Positions 54,369-62,757 of a DNA stretch of 64,000 bases are shown here, one piece after another. Position 1 is the first letter of the stretch. Each line of letters starts with the position of its first letter. The translations under genes were made by a program, and so were the position numbers. Source of the stretch: Bacteroidota bacterium. Lineage in GTDB: Bacteria; Bacteroidota; Bacteroidia; Sphingobacteriales; Sphingobacteriaceae. Location of the stretch: contig JAFDZM010000098.1 in the NCBI GenBank assembly GCA_018266915.1, positions 1 to 64,000 of the forward strand, in the 5' to 3' direction. Below the pieces are notes generated by a model. It did no database searches. It worked only from the letters and a program-made list of their open reading frames with translations, and was not told where the DNA came from.

Positions 54369-55514
54369 CTATCTCAATACTTTTTTCAGCTCATCTTCCA
54401 GGTCATCACCGCGCAAGTCTTGCGCAATAATTTTACCGGTTGGGTCAATCAGGAAATTTTTGGGTATGCTTTGTACATAATACAACCTGGCCACTGCGTT
54501 ATTCCAGAATTTAAGGTCTGACAGCTGTGTCCATCCGCCTAAGTGATCGGCTTTGATCGCGTCCAGCCAGGCGAAATTAGCTCCGGGTCTGTCCAGCGAA
54601 ACCCCAACGATCGTGAAGTTCTTATTTTTATACTCGTTAAATACTTTTACCACATTCGGGTTTTCCTGGCGGCAAGGGCCGCACCACGATGCCCAGAAAT
54701 CAAGCAAAACATATTTTCCTCTGAACGACGAAAGGCGAACAGGATGTCCCAAAGTATCAGTCTGTTCAAAATCAGGGGCCATTGCGCCATTGGCTGTTGC
54801 CTTCAAACTCTCGAGTGTTGCACGCATGGAACGGGCAGTTTCGGTTTCCTGCAACTCTTTTGAAAGTCCGTCTAAAACCGGCAATAACTCATTAGGATCA
54901 GGCGACGGGCCACCTAAAGTGCCGATAGTTAAAAGGCTCAGATAGCTGTCGGGGTTAGCCAATATAAAAGCTTTGAGCTTGGCATGGTAGTCAGTTTGTA
55001 TCACTTTCAGTTTTGCCTGCAATGCATTCTGGTCAATGGGCTTATTAGAATTAGCCGGATCATTTGCAGCTTTTACCTGCTCGGCCATCAGCGAATTTGT
55101 CTTTTCGCCCGCCTCCTGGTTAATAGCCAAAAGTTTCTGATACTGGTCGTTTATTGGCGAACCAATGATCTTAGCTTTATATGCCGAATCAGGGCTTTGA
55201 ATAGTAGTGGTACCCTTGTCAATATAAAATGCCAGTTTATCTGAGTTAGGGCCAACATCCAATTTACTTACCCCCACTCCTTTGAAATCAATCACCAGAA
55301 TGGCCAGCGAAGGGTACATTATATCGCCCTTAAATTCAAAATTACCGTTAACCGCCTGGGTAGAATCTAACACTTTATTCGACCCCAATTGGTAACCCAA
55401 ATAGATTTTGGCATTCAGGTTACCGAACTTCCCCACCACATTAAAAGGTTGCGGAACCTGCGCAAATGCTACCACAGGCATCCATAGTAATACATATAAA
55501 AACAGTCTTTTCAT
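54369..55514 (-). CDS. Secreted DUF4369/TlpA-like thiol-disulfide protein 2
   Basis: A 381-residue paralogue of the previous protein with the same layout: signal peptide (MKRLFLYVLLWMPVVAFAQ), DUF4369-like domain, helical linker, and thioredoxin domain with Cys278-Gly-Pro-Cys281 in FWASWCGPCRQEN. The two arose by tandem duplication and may act on different partners. It is 55 bp after the ureohydrolase-like gene on the same strand. Confidence 0.9.
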   Translation of the reverse strand: MKRLFLYVLLWMPVVAFAQVPQPFNVVGKFGNLNAKIYLGYQLGSNKVLDSTQAVNGNFEFKGDIMYPSLAILVIDFKGVGVSKLDVGPNSDKLAFYIDKGTTTIQSPDSAYKAKIIGSPINDQYQKLLAINQEAGEKTNSLMAEQVKAANDPANSNKPIDQNALQAKLKVIQTDYHAKLKAFILANPDSYLSLLTIGTLGGPSPDPNELLPVLDGLSKELQETETARSMRATLESLKATANGAMAPDFEQTDTLGHPVRLSSFRGKYVLLDFWASWCGPCRQENPNVVKVFNEYKNKNFTIVGVSLDRPGANFAWLDAIKADHLGGWTQLSDLKFWNNAVARLYYVQSIPKNFLIDPTGKIIAQDLRGDDLEDELKKVLR

Positions 55515-55569
55515 TTATTATTATCAGATAATGATGTTGTTAACGTTTAATCGGCTAATGAATTGTATG

Positions 55570-56751
55570 TCAGTTTAACTTTTGATAAGTGCGCCACCAA
55601 AGGTCGGGCATTTCACCTGCAACAGCTGTCTTGTAATCGTCATAACGGCAGGGCACCAGATGAAAGCGTTCGTTCATTGAGCCTCCGGTTGGATACGGCA
55701 CCTGCATCCACCAGCGGTCTGATTTTTTGCTTTTCACAAATACCAGTTCATGGTCGTCGTGTTTCAGACTCGTTTTATAGATCAGGTATTGTGATTTAGG
55801 GTTTAACGGAAAATCTTTTTTTCGGTTATAAAATCCATCAATAAAACACCATATTATTTCAGCCAGCAGCGTAGCAGTCTGACCGTTATTGTCATATGCC
55901 GGATTGAATTCGTAAAATCCAATAGAGCTTAGCTTGTCATTAAAGCCGGCATACCGGGCTATCTGGCACGCTTCTTCACCATAAAAACCATTTGGAGTGG
56001 CGTTGGCGTTGCCTGCTGCGTCTGATGAACGTATAGCGCCTATATCAAAACTGATCATACTGGCATTACGGATGATCGGCTCAGTCACTGCTACCTGTCC
56101 GCTTAACTCACCCAAGCGGTGTACGTCGAAGTACAACTTGTCCATCACCCTTAGGCTTTCCTGGCTCGAAAAGTAAGTTTGATAACCGAGATTACTATAG
56201 TTAAATAAGTAATTCGGCTCATGTAAAAATATTTTGTTGAGGTATGAGACGGATGTCGTTTCTAAACCGTCGTTATCGCCATCGTCGTCCAGGTCAAAAC
56301 GCGGATCAATTACTACAAGGTCGACTTTCTGCTCCAATTCCTCATAAGCCATATACTGGGCGTAAGTAATATCCTGACCACCACCGATTATAATAGGCAG
56401 GATGCCTTTTTTGATCAGTTCACTTACTACTGTTTTTACCGCGAAGTAAGTGTCTGTTATGCTTGCGCCCTGCCGGATATTACCCAGATCGGCAATTTTG
56501 GTTTTATAAGCACCCTCGAAAAGCAGGTACAGCTTCTCGCGAACGTAATCGGGCCCTAAAGCGCAGCCCGAATTGTTTAATGCATTACGATCATCCTGCA
56601 CACCGATAATGGCGATATCTGTTTTCTGATCCAGATCGGGAAAATCAACCGAAAAATGCGTGATCTTATCACCCAGATGGCTGGTATAATAACCATTCTT
56701 AGGTGCCAATTTTTTCAGATCAATCGGTGTAAAAAAATCAGATAAAGACAT
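55570..56751 (-). CDS. Ureohydrolase (arginase/formimidoylglutamase) family protein with degenerate metal site
   Basis: A 393-residue protein of the arginase-agmatinase-formimidoylglutamase fold. The three metal motifs are present in position but changed. GGDHS has become GGGQD (Gln126), DAHxD has become IDPRFD (Asp149, Arg151, Asp153), and SFDxD has become SFDIG (Asp236, Gly238). Both His and one Asp of the six usual ligands are gone, so normal binuclear manganese catalysis is doubtful. Bacteroidota members are often annotated as formimidoylglutamase; the altered site may be general there. The ATG at 56751 is chosen; a longer frame to 56988 runs through a repeat. It diverges from the SDR gene. 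Confidence 0.8.
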   Translation of the reverse strand: MSLSDFFTPIDLKKLAPKNGYYTSHLGDKITHFSVDFPDLDQKTDIAIIGVQDDRNALNNSGCALGPDYVREKLYLLFEGAYKTKIADLGNIRQGASITDTYFAVKTVVSELIKKGILPIIIGGGQDITYAQYMAYEELEQKVDLVVIDPRFDLDDDGDNDGLETTSVSYLNKIFLHEPNYLFNYSNLGYQTYFSSQESLRVMDKLYFDVHRLGELSGQVAVTEPIIRNASMISFDIGAIRSSDAAGNANATPNGFYGEEACQIARYAGFNDKLSSIGFYEFNPAYDNNGQTATLLAEIIWCFIDGFYNRKKDFPLNPKSQYLIYKTSLKHDDHELVFVKSKKSDRWWMQVPYPTGGSMNERFHLVPCRYDDYKTAVAGEMPDLWWRTYQKLN

Positions 56752-56767
56752 ATTTGATGTACTGATA

Positions 56768-56888
56768 TGCAGATGTGCAAATGTGCAGATTTTTTTGATA
56801 TGCAAATATGCAGACATGTAAATGTGCAGATTTTTATCGGATTTGAAAATTTCATTTATCTGCACGTCCGCACATTTGCACATCTGCA
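56768..56888. repeat. Palindromic element of GCAGATGT words, copy 2
   Basis: TGCAGATGTGCAAATGTG (56768-56785) is the exact reverse complement of 56871-56888 (18 bp). Further GCAGATTTTT and GCACATTTGC words extend the block to about 56925. It fills the gap between two divergent genes, so it must overlap or flank their promoters. Confidence 0.85.
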
Positions 56889-56934
56889 CATCTATCCGCA
56901 CATTTGCACATTCACGCATCTGTATATTAAACAA

Positions 56935-57906
56935 ATGATACTGGTTACTGGCGCAACGGGGTTCCTGGGTTCTGAAGTGGCTAAGCAATTATCCGAACAG
57001 GGTAACGTAATCCGTTGTACTAAACGGGCTACCTCAGCAATTCCAGCATTTCTTTCACCTTATCAAAAAAATATTGAATGGGTTGAGGCTGATCTGCTGG
57101 ATATTTTCGCCCTAGAAAATGCCCTTAAAGGTATCACACAAGTATATAATTGTGCTGCATGGGTGTCCCTGCGCCAGGCGGATAAGGAACCGATGATTTA
57201 TACCAATGTGACAGGGACGGCTAACCTCGTTGACCTGTGCCGCCAAAACGGGATACGCATGGTTCACGTGAGTTCGGTAGCGGCTGTGGGAGATGCCAAA
57301 CCGGGTGAGCTGATCACTGAAAATCATCATCTCGATCAGGCAACTGAAACCGACGGTTATGCTATCTCCAAACTGGAAAGTGAAATGGAGGTTTGGCGGG
57401 GCATTGCGGAAGGCTTGGATGCAGTAATTGTTAACCCTTCTATCATTATCGGCCCTAACGCCGGAACTGAAGGTAGCGGGGCCCTGTTTAAAACTGTCCG
57501 CGATGGTTTTAAATTTTATACCCTGGGCAGCGGCGGGTTTGTGGATGTGGAAGATGTTGCCAGATGCATGATTGCACTAATGAACAGCCAGATCAGTGGC
57601 GAGCGCTTTATTATTAGTGCTGAAAATCATGATTATAAAAGCCTGACGGCAGAAATAGCTGATGAGTTTGGTATAAAAGCGCCATCAACCTTAGCCAAAC
57701 CCTGGATGATGGAACTGGCCTGGCGGTTCGCTTCTTTTGCAGGAGCTATTGCACGAAAAACTCCATCGATTGACAAAGTTTCGGCAAAGGCTGCTTCACT
57801 TACTAAGAATTTTGATAACACCAAAATCAAAAAAGCAACCGGCATTGAGTTCAAACCGTTAAAAACCTCTGTAAGAGAGGTATGCGAAGCTTTAAAAACA
57901 GCATAA
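56935..57906 (+). CDS. NAD-dependent epimerase/dehydratase (extended SDR)
   Basis: A 323-residue SDR. MILVTGATGFLGSEVAKQL gives the Gly-rich NAD(P) site, VHVSSVAAVGD the catalytic Ser region, and YAISKLESE the Tyr-x-x-x-Lys. The C-terminal part resembles dihydroflavonol reductase or 3-beta-HSD-like proteins. Substrate unknown. The longer frame from 56767 is within the repeat and rejected. Confidence 0.87.
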   Translation: MILVTGATGFLGSEVAKQLSEQGNVIRCTKRATSAIPAFLSPYQKNIEWVEADLLDIFALENALKGITQVYNCAAWVSLRQADKEPMIYTNVTGTANLVDLCRQNGIRMVHVSSVAAVGDAKPGELITENHHLDQATETDGYAISKLESEMEVWRGIAEGLDAVIVNPSIIIGPNAGTEGSGALFKTVRDGFKFYTLGSGGFVDVEDVARCMIALMNSQISGERFIISAENHDYKSLTAEIADEFGIKAPSTLAKPWMMELAWRFASFAGAIARKTPSIDKVSAKAASLTKNFDNTKIKKATGIEFKPLKTSVREVCEALKTA

Positions 57907-57950
57907 ACATTTCCCAAAACTTTTTATTTTAGCTGATAAACTTCGGGTTT

Positions 57951-58409
57951 ATGAGAAGATGCCTTTTGATATTGATACTTTTTTGCTGCAGTTGCATGAA
58001 CTCTGAGCTGCAATCAAGAGCTGAGCAAAGCGCCGAACATTACATCAAGAACAGGCTTGGCAATCCTGTATATTTTAAAACCGTATCATTTTCCGCATTA
58101 CAAAAAAGGCGATACACTACTTCACTTGACACATCATTGGATGCAGCGGGAATAAATGCCGGTGACCAGCGAAGGGTAAAAGCCTATGTAGACAGTGAAA
58201 ATGGCCAGCGCCCTGATCTATCAGTAAAAAACGAAAAGGATGTCTATAATATACAGCACGATAAACTAACTTATTATCTGCTCATCTATTCGTTCAGGAC
58301 TGATTTAGCAGGAGTAAAGATAACGATGAAATACCGCCTCGAGCTGGATACCGCCTGCAATGTTATTCATGCTACTGATATTACCAACATCAAAGTAAAA
58401 GAGCAATAA
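57951..58409 (+). CDS. Hypothetical lipoprotein
   Basis: A 152-residue protein with a lipoprotein signal (MRRCLLILILFCCSC, lipid-bearing Cys at 15 or nearby) and a small strand-rich domain. No motif recognised. It follows the SDR gene by 44 bp on the same strand and may be cotranscribed. It converges on the NHL lipoprotein gene. Confidence 0.7.
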   Translation: MRRCLLILILFCCSCMNSELQSRAEQSAEHYIKNRLGNPVYFKTVSFSALQKRRYTTSLDTSLDAAGINAGDQRRVKAYVDSENGQRPDLSVKNEKDVYNIQHDKLTYYLLIYSFRTDLAGVKITMKYRLELDTACNVIHATDITNIKVKEQ

Positions 58410-58452
58410 AAAAAGCCCATAACTCATGTTAAAGGCCTTACAATAATAATAT

Positions 58453-59499
58453 TTAGTTGCTCAGCTGTATCAGCCGGATAAGTCCATTACCCGTATCAGC
58501 GACAACGATCCTGCCGACCAGGTCAACAGCTATCCCTTGTGGATTATTAAAAGTGGCCACAGCGGTTGTTCCATTCAAATTTCCGGCTGTACCTGTACCG
58601 GCAATGGTAGTCACCGTGTTGTCGGTCGCTATTTTGCGGATCAGGTTATTATTCGAGTCTGCTACATAAACATTACCGCTGGCATCAACTGCTACGCCGG
58701 TGGGCCTGTTAAATGAAGCTGCAGTACCAACAGCATTTTGATTACCTGCAGTTGTGTTGCCTGCAATGGTAGTTACCACCCCCTGTGAGTTGATTTTACG
58801 GATCATATTATTCCCGGCATCCGCTACATACACATTACCACTTGAATCGACAGCAACAGATTGGGGCTGGTTAAACTGAGCTCCAGCGCCGGTACCGTCC
58901 TTTGATCCTCGTATACCAACTGAACCTGCAAACAAGGTTACTACACCTTTAGGTGAAATTTTGTCAATTACGCTATTCCCATTGTCGGCTACATATACAT
59001 TTCCTGCTGCATCAGATGCGACCCCTGTTGGGCCATTGAACCCGGTAGCAAACGTGGTTACAGCATCGCTGATATTTATTTCGCGAATAGCTAAATTCCC
59101 CAAATCGGCTACATATACATTGCCTGCACCATCAACACCTACTGCACTTGGGAAATTGAAGGTGACGGAATCCTTTTTATTGGAAAATCCTGCTGTACCT
59201 GTTCCTGCTATAGTAGTAACCACGCCCTGCGGCGAAACAAGGCGTATGATGTTGTTTTGCTTATCAGCGACAAATATAAAACCCAGGTTGCTTACAGCAA
59301 CGCCTGTTGGATAGTTAAAAGATGCCTGTTCCTTTGCCCCATCTGCAAACCCCTGCTTGCCATTGCCTGCTATAGTAGTAACTGTTGATGGATGATCGAT
59401 AATGACAGGACCTGTGGGGGTGGTATTATCATTTTTTTTACTGCATGCAGAAAAAAACAGTCCTGATAACAAAAAAAGTAAAGTAGAAAATCTTTTCAT
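58453..59499 (-). CDS. NHL-repeat beta-propeller lipoprotein
   Basis: A 348-residue lipoprotein (lipobox in SGLFFSACSKK, Cys19) made of about six NHL-type repeats. Each holds a variant of PTGVAVDASGNVYVADSNNNLIRKI followed by TTIAG, giving a closed propeller. Such proteins bind ligands or partners; no enzyme site seen. The repeats are similar enough at DNA level to be prone to recombination. It is divergent from the SerB-type fusion. Confidence 0.9.
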   Translation of the reverse strand: MKRFSTLLFLLSGLFFSACSKKNDNTTPTGPVIIDHPSTVTTIAGNGKQGFADGAKEQASFNYPTGVAVSNLGFIFVADKQNNIIRLVSPQGVVTTIAGTGTAGFSNKKDSVTFNFPSAVGVDGAGNVYVADLGNLAIREINISDAVTTFATGFNGPTGVASDAAGNVYVADNGNSVIDKISPKGVVTLFAGSVGIRGSKDGTGAGAQFNQPQSVAVDSSGNVYVADAGNNMIRKINSQGVVTTIAGNTTAGNQNAVGTAASFNRPTGVAVDASGNVYVADSNNNLIRKIATDNTVTTIAGTGTAGNLNGTTAVATFNNPQGIAVDLVGRIVVADTGNGLIRLIQLSN

Positions 59500-59744
59500 A
59501 CTAGGGGATTTGGTTCTAAAAATTAGTTCTTCCGGATTTAATTGGCACTACAATAAAAGCAAGTATAATAATACTTACGTAGTAAATACACATAACGCTA
59601 CTCAGTCAAGATTATTTTTATCGTCGGCTGAGTTGATTACGATAATTTTTACCTGGATAACTGTCAGAATAGATTCAGTTATCAACATCCGTAAACTCTA
59701 TCAACAAACTCAACATTTTACTATGATGCATCATTCAAAAATTG

Positions 59745-59752
59745 CACATTTG
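59745..59752 (+). promoter_or_regulatory. Possible -7 box (CACATTTG) for the SerB-type fusion
   Basis: One mismatch to TAnnTTTG, with TATG at the expected -33 spacing (59722-59725), and seven bases before the ATG at 59760. This supports the ATG at 59760 over the longer frame. Confidence 0.3.
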
Positions 59753-59759
59753 CAGGCAA

Positions 59760-61052
59760 ATGGACCAGTACTTTATTATCGATTTCGATAGCACATTTAC
59801 ACAGGTTGAGGCGTTAGACGAGCTTGCCCGCATTTCGTTAAGAAAGCATCCCGACAGAGAAAAAATTTACCAACAGATAGAGGATTTTACCAATGCCGCC
59901 ATGGAAGGGCGTATTCCTTTCAGTGAGAGCCTGGAGGGCAGGGTAAAATTATTGCAGGCTAACCGGGAGCACCTGAAACAACTGGTAACCCATTTAAAAA
60001 AGAAAGTTTCTACCTCATTCTCCCGTAACAATGCGTTTTTTAAGCAGCACCAGGATAACGTACTTATCGTTTCCGGAGGCTTTAAAGAATTCATTACTCC
60101 TGTTGTAACCGAGTATTTTATTAAGAAAGAAAATATCTACGCCAATACCTTTGTGTTTGATGAGAATGATAATATCATTGGCTATGACCGTGAAAATCCA
60201 CTTTCGCAAGAGGGTGGCAAAGTAAAGTTACTACGCCATATGAACTTGCAGGGTGAGATATTCGGCATCGGCGATGGCTATTCTGATTTCCAGCTGAAAG
60301 AATCTGGCCTTATCAAAAAATTCTTTGCTTATACTGAGAATATTGAGCGCAAATCTGTAGCTGAGAAGGCCGACCATATTACACCAAGCTTTGATGAGTT
60401 CCTTTTTATCAATAAGCTGCCACGAGCTATATCCTATCCTAAAAACCGCATCAAGTGCCTTGTTGTAGGTAATGTTGGTGAAGAAGCCTTAGAGCAAATG
60501 CGCAAAGAAGGTTATGATATCCGCGAAAAAGAAAGCATAGAGGAAAAATACCTGGAGGAAGCCGGGGTGTTGCTTTGCGACGAAGAGCATCAGCCTACAG
60601 CAGAGCAATTGCAGAATGCTGAAAGATTAAAGGTGATCGGGTGTTTGGGAAAGGTTGCAAGTAAAAAATTAGCTGAGGTTGCCTGCGAAAATGGCATCAT
60701 CATTTTCGATGATCCTAAATACAATCCCCGTAATGTTGATTTTATTCCCAAGAGGGTGATCAGCTTTATGAATGAGGGAAAAACACACATGAGCTGCAAC
60801 TTTCCCGACTTGCAGCCACCACGCAATGATAATGCTCATCGACTAATCCACATCCATACCAACGTGCCTGGTATACTGGCGCAGATAAACGGTGTATTAG
60901 CACGTCATAACATCAATATTGTAGGTGAATTCCTGGTGACTAATGCACAGATAGGCTATGTAATAACCGACATTACCGCAGGCTACGGCAAGCAGGTTCT
61001 GAATGAGCTAAAGGCGATTGATCATACGATAAAGTTTAGGTTGTTGTATTAA
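59760..61052 (+). CDS. Phosphoserine phosphatase-like HAD domain fused to SerA regulatory remnant
   Basis: A 430-residue fusion. Residues 1-215 are an HAD-IB phosphatase with all motifs: Asp8-x-Asp10 in FIIDFDSTFT, Ser105 in VSGGF, Lys154/156, and Asp172 with Asp176 in GDGYSD, as in SerB. Residues about 230-325 resemble the substrate-binding half of 3-phosphoglycerate dehydrogenase (LKVIGCLGKVASKKLAEVA), but the NAD-binding Rossmann domain is absent. Residues about 330-430 match the SerA end (RVISFMNEGKTHMSCNFP, HIHTNVPGILAQINGVL) including the serine-binding ACT domain. It may be a serine-regulated phosphatase. A longer frame from 59742 is not chosen. Confidence 0.87.
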   Translation: MDQYFIIDFDSTFTQVEALDELARISLRKHPDREKIYQQIEDFTNAAMEGRIPFSESLEGRVKLLQANREHLKQLVTHLKKKVSTSFSRNNAFFKQHQDNVLIVSGGFKEFITPVVTEYFIKKENIYANTFVFDENDNIIGYDRENPLSQEGGKVKLLRHMNLQGEIFGIGDGYSDFQLKESGLIKKFFAYTENIERKSVAEKADHITPSFDEFLFINKLPRAISYPKNRIKCLVVGNVGEEALEQMRKEGYDIREKESIEEKYLEEAGVLLCDEEHQPTAEQLQNAERLKVIGCLGKVASKKLAEVACENGIIIFDDPKYNPRNVDFIPKRVISFMNEGKTHMSCNFPDLQPPRNDNAHRLIHIHTNVPGILAQINGVLARHNINIVGEFLVTNAQIGYVITDITAGYGKQVLNELKAIDHTIKFRLLY

Positions 61053-61058
61053 TAGTGA

Positions 61059-61131
61059 TTAGTGATCAGTTAATCAGTTAAAACCTATGCCTTATCACCG
61101 GTTAACTGGTCACTTATTAACTGGTTAACTA
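61059..61131. repeat. Palindromic element at the SerB-fusion/UspA convergent junction
   Basis: GTTAATCAGTTAA (61069-61081) mirrors 61117-61129 with one mismatch; AGTGATCAG and GGTCACT words extend it. Its right end runs into the UspA stop codon. Confidence 0.65.
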
Positions 61132-61605
61132 AGATGACTCCCCCTTCAAAGGAACCACTAACACCGGTATCTTCGAATGTCTTACCACATGCTCGGCTAC
61201 ACTGCCCATAAACAGGCGGTCAAAACCTGTCCGGTTGTGGGTTCCTATCACGATCATATCAGCACCAAACTCTGTGGCGCATTTTAATATACCATCTGCG
61301 GTAAGGCCATACTCTGTAAAGTTGGTTATTTTGAGCTGCTCAGCATACTGCGCCTGTATACGCCGAACTGTATTTTCGGCAGCTTCTTTTTGAATGCGCA
61401 CCATCTCCGACTCGTCTACCATAGAAATATCTGTGCTAATTCCTGTGATGGAATCACTGCCTGCCGCAGGCATAATAATCGGTTCGATAATGTTTACCAG
61501 GCCGACTTCGGCATTGCAAAGCCGGGCCATTTCAAAGCCGAATTCAGCTGCGTGATCAGCATACCGGCTATCGTCAACTGCAATTAAGATTTTCTGTATC
61601 GCCAT
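61129..61605 (-). CDS. Universal stress protein (UspA family)
   Basis: A 158-residue single UspA domain. It begins with IQKILIAVDDSRYADHAAEF and ends in the ATP-binding loop GTHNRTGFDRLFMGSVAEHVVRHSKIPVLVV, the G-2x-G-9x-G(S/T) pattern of nucleotide-binding members. Cytoplasmic stress role, partners unknown. It is divergent from the tryptophan dioxygenase gene. Confidence 0.93.
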   Translation of the reverse strand: MAIQKILIAVDDSRYADHAAEFGFEMARLCNAEVGLVNIIEPIIMPAAGSDSITGISTDISMVDESEMVRIQKEAAENTVRRIQAQYAEQLKITNFTEYGLTADGILKCATEFGADMIVIGTHNRTGFDRLFMGSVAEHVVRHSKIPVLVVPLKGESS

Positions 61606-61633
61606 GATAATATCAAACTATAAATGTGGTGCT

Positions 61634-61667
61634 TTTGTTTCTGTATTTGCCAGCTTTATTACCTTTG
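61634..61667 (+). promoter_or_regulatory. Putative promoter of the tryptophan dioxygenase gene
   Basis: TTTG (61634-61637), 22 bases, TACCTTTG (61660-61667). The -7 box is perfect; the spacer is somewhat long. It lies 17 bp before the ATG. Confidence 0.4.
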
Positions 61668-61684
61668 CCAGATAAACCGATCCA

Positions 61685-62635
61685 ATGAGTATTAGTCCTG
61701 AAATCGAATCACGCCTGGCGCTGTTGCAGGAAAAGTATGAAGCCATGGGCCAGGATATGATATCCTATCTCGATGGCCTCCTGCATGCCGATTTTCTCAC
61801 CTATTGGGATTATATCCACCTGGATACGCTGTTGAGCCTGCAAAACCCCAAAACACCTTTTCCTGATGAAGAAATATTCATCATGTATCATCAGATCACT
61901 GAGCTATATTTTAAGCTGGTGCTGCATGAGTGCAAACAGATCACAGAAAAAGAGATACTAACGGCAGATTTCTTTACAGCCAGGATACATCGCATCAATC
62001 GTTATTTCGATGCTTTGATTGAATCATTTGAGATCATGGTTGATGGGATGGAAAAAGACCAGTTCCTGCAATTCAGGATGTCCTTACTACCGGCCAGTGG
62101 TTTTCAAAGTGGGCAATACCGGATGATTGAGATCTATTCAACGGATTTTATCAACCTTGTGGCCCGCGACAAACGCGAGGAATTGCGCAGCGCTCCTATC
62201 GAAGACCAGTTTGAATTTCTCTACTGGAAATTTGGCGCGACGGAATTATCTACCGGCAAAAAGACACTCACACTTAAGCAATTCGAGAAAAAATACTCCA
62301 AAACCTTTATCGAATTAGCTAAAGCAAACACCAGTAAAAACTTTAATGCCCTGCTGCAGCAATTGCAATATGAGCAGCAATCGACCACCCCGCTCGAAAA
62401 TGAATTGCGGCAACTGGATGTCAACGTAAATGTAAACTGGCCGCTCTCCCACTACAAATCCGCGGTACGATATCTTAACCGCGAACCAGACGAGATCAAA
62501 GCAACCGGCGGTACTAACTGGCAAAAATATCTACCTCCGCGTTTTCAAAAACGTATTTTCTATCCGTCACTATGGACCAGGGAACAGGAAGATAACTGGG
62601 GGAAGGCCTGGGTGGAGGATGTGCTTGGTTTATAG
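61685..62635 (+). CDS. kynA: Tryptophan 2,3-dioxygenase
   Basis: A 316-residue heme enzyme opening the indole ring to N-formylkynurenine. Residue His69 in IMYHQITELYFKL matches the distal-side HQ-x-E-L motif. LLPASGFQSGQYRMIEI gives the substrate-binding segment, and His256 in WPLSHYKSAVRYL before ATGGTNW matches the proximal heme ligand. The length slightly exceeds the classical enzyme. No other kynurenine-pathway gene is adjacent. Confidence 0.87.
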   Translation: MSISPEIESRLALLQEKYEAMGQDMISYLDGLLHADFLTYWDYIHLDTLLSLQNPKTPFPDEEIFIMYHQITELYFKLVLHECKQITEKEILTADFFTARIHRINRYFDALIESFEIMVDGMEKDQFLQFRMSLLPASGFQSGQYRMIEIYSTDFINLVARDKREELRSAPIEDQFEFLYWKFGATELSTGKKTLTLKQFEKKYSKTFIELAKANTSKNFNALLQQLQYEQQSTTPLENELRQLDVNVNVNWPLSHYKSAVRYLNREPDEIKATGGTNWQKYLPPRFQKRIFYPSLWTREQEDNWGKAWVEDVLGL

Positions 62636-62638
62636 ATC

Positions 62639-62688
62639 ATGGTTCATAGTCATTAAATGGTCATTATCAGGGTTTTTCTATGAACCAT
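62639..62688. repeat. Palindromic element before the aminotransferase gene
   Basis: ATGGTTCATAG (62639-62649) is the exact reverse complement of 62678-62688. A long reading frame for the next gene starts inside its right arm at 62680 and is not used. Confidence 0.75.
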
Positions 62689-62757
62689 GAACCATTACCT
62701 ATGAATTTTCTGCCAAAAGTCCTATCTTGCCCTTTTCCAAATTTAATACCTAAGGAT

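Noticed and set aside
56752..56988. 79-residue extension of the ureohydrolase-like protein and 56-residue extension of the SDR on the other strand
   Set aside because: Both run through the GCAGATGT palindrome and through each other; conserved family starts lie further in.
58453..59499. Tandem DNA repeats as a possible CRISPR-like array
   Set aside because: The periodic similarity is due to NHL protein repeats in an open reading frame; units are longer than CRISPR repeats and vary in sequence.
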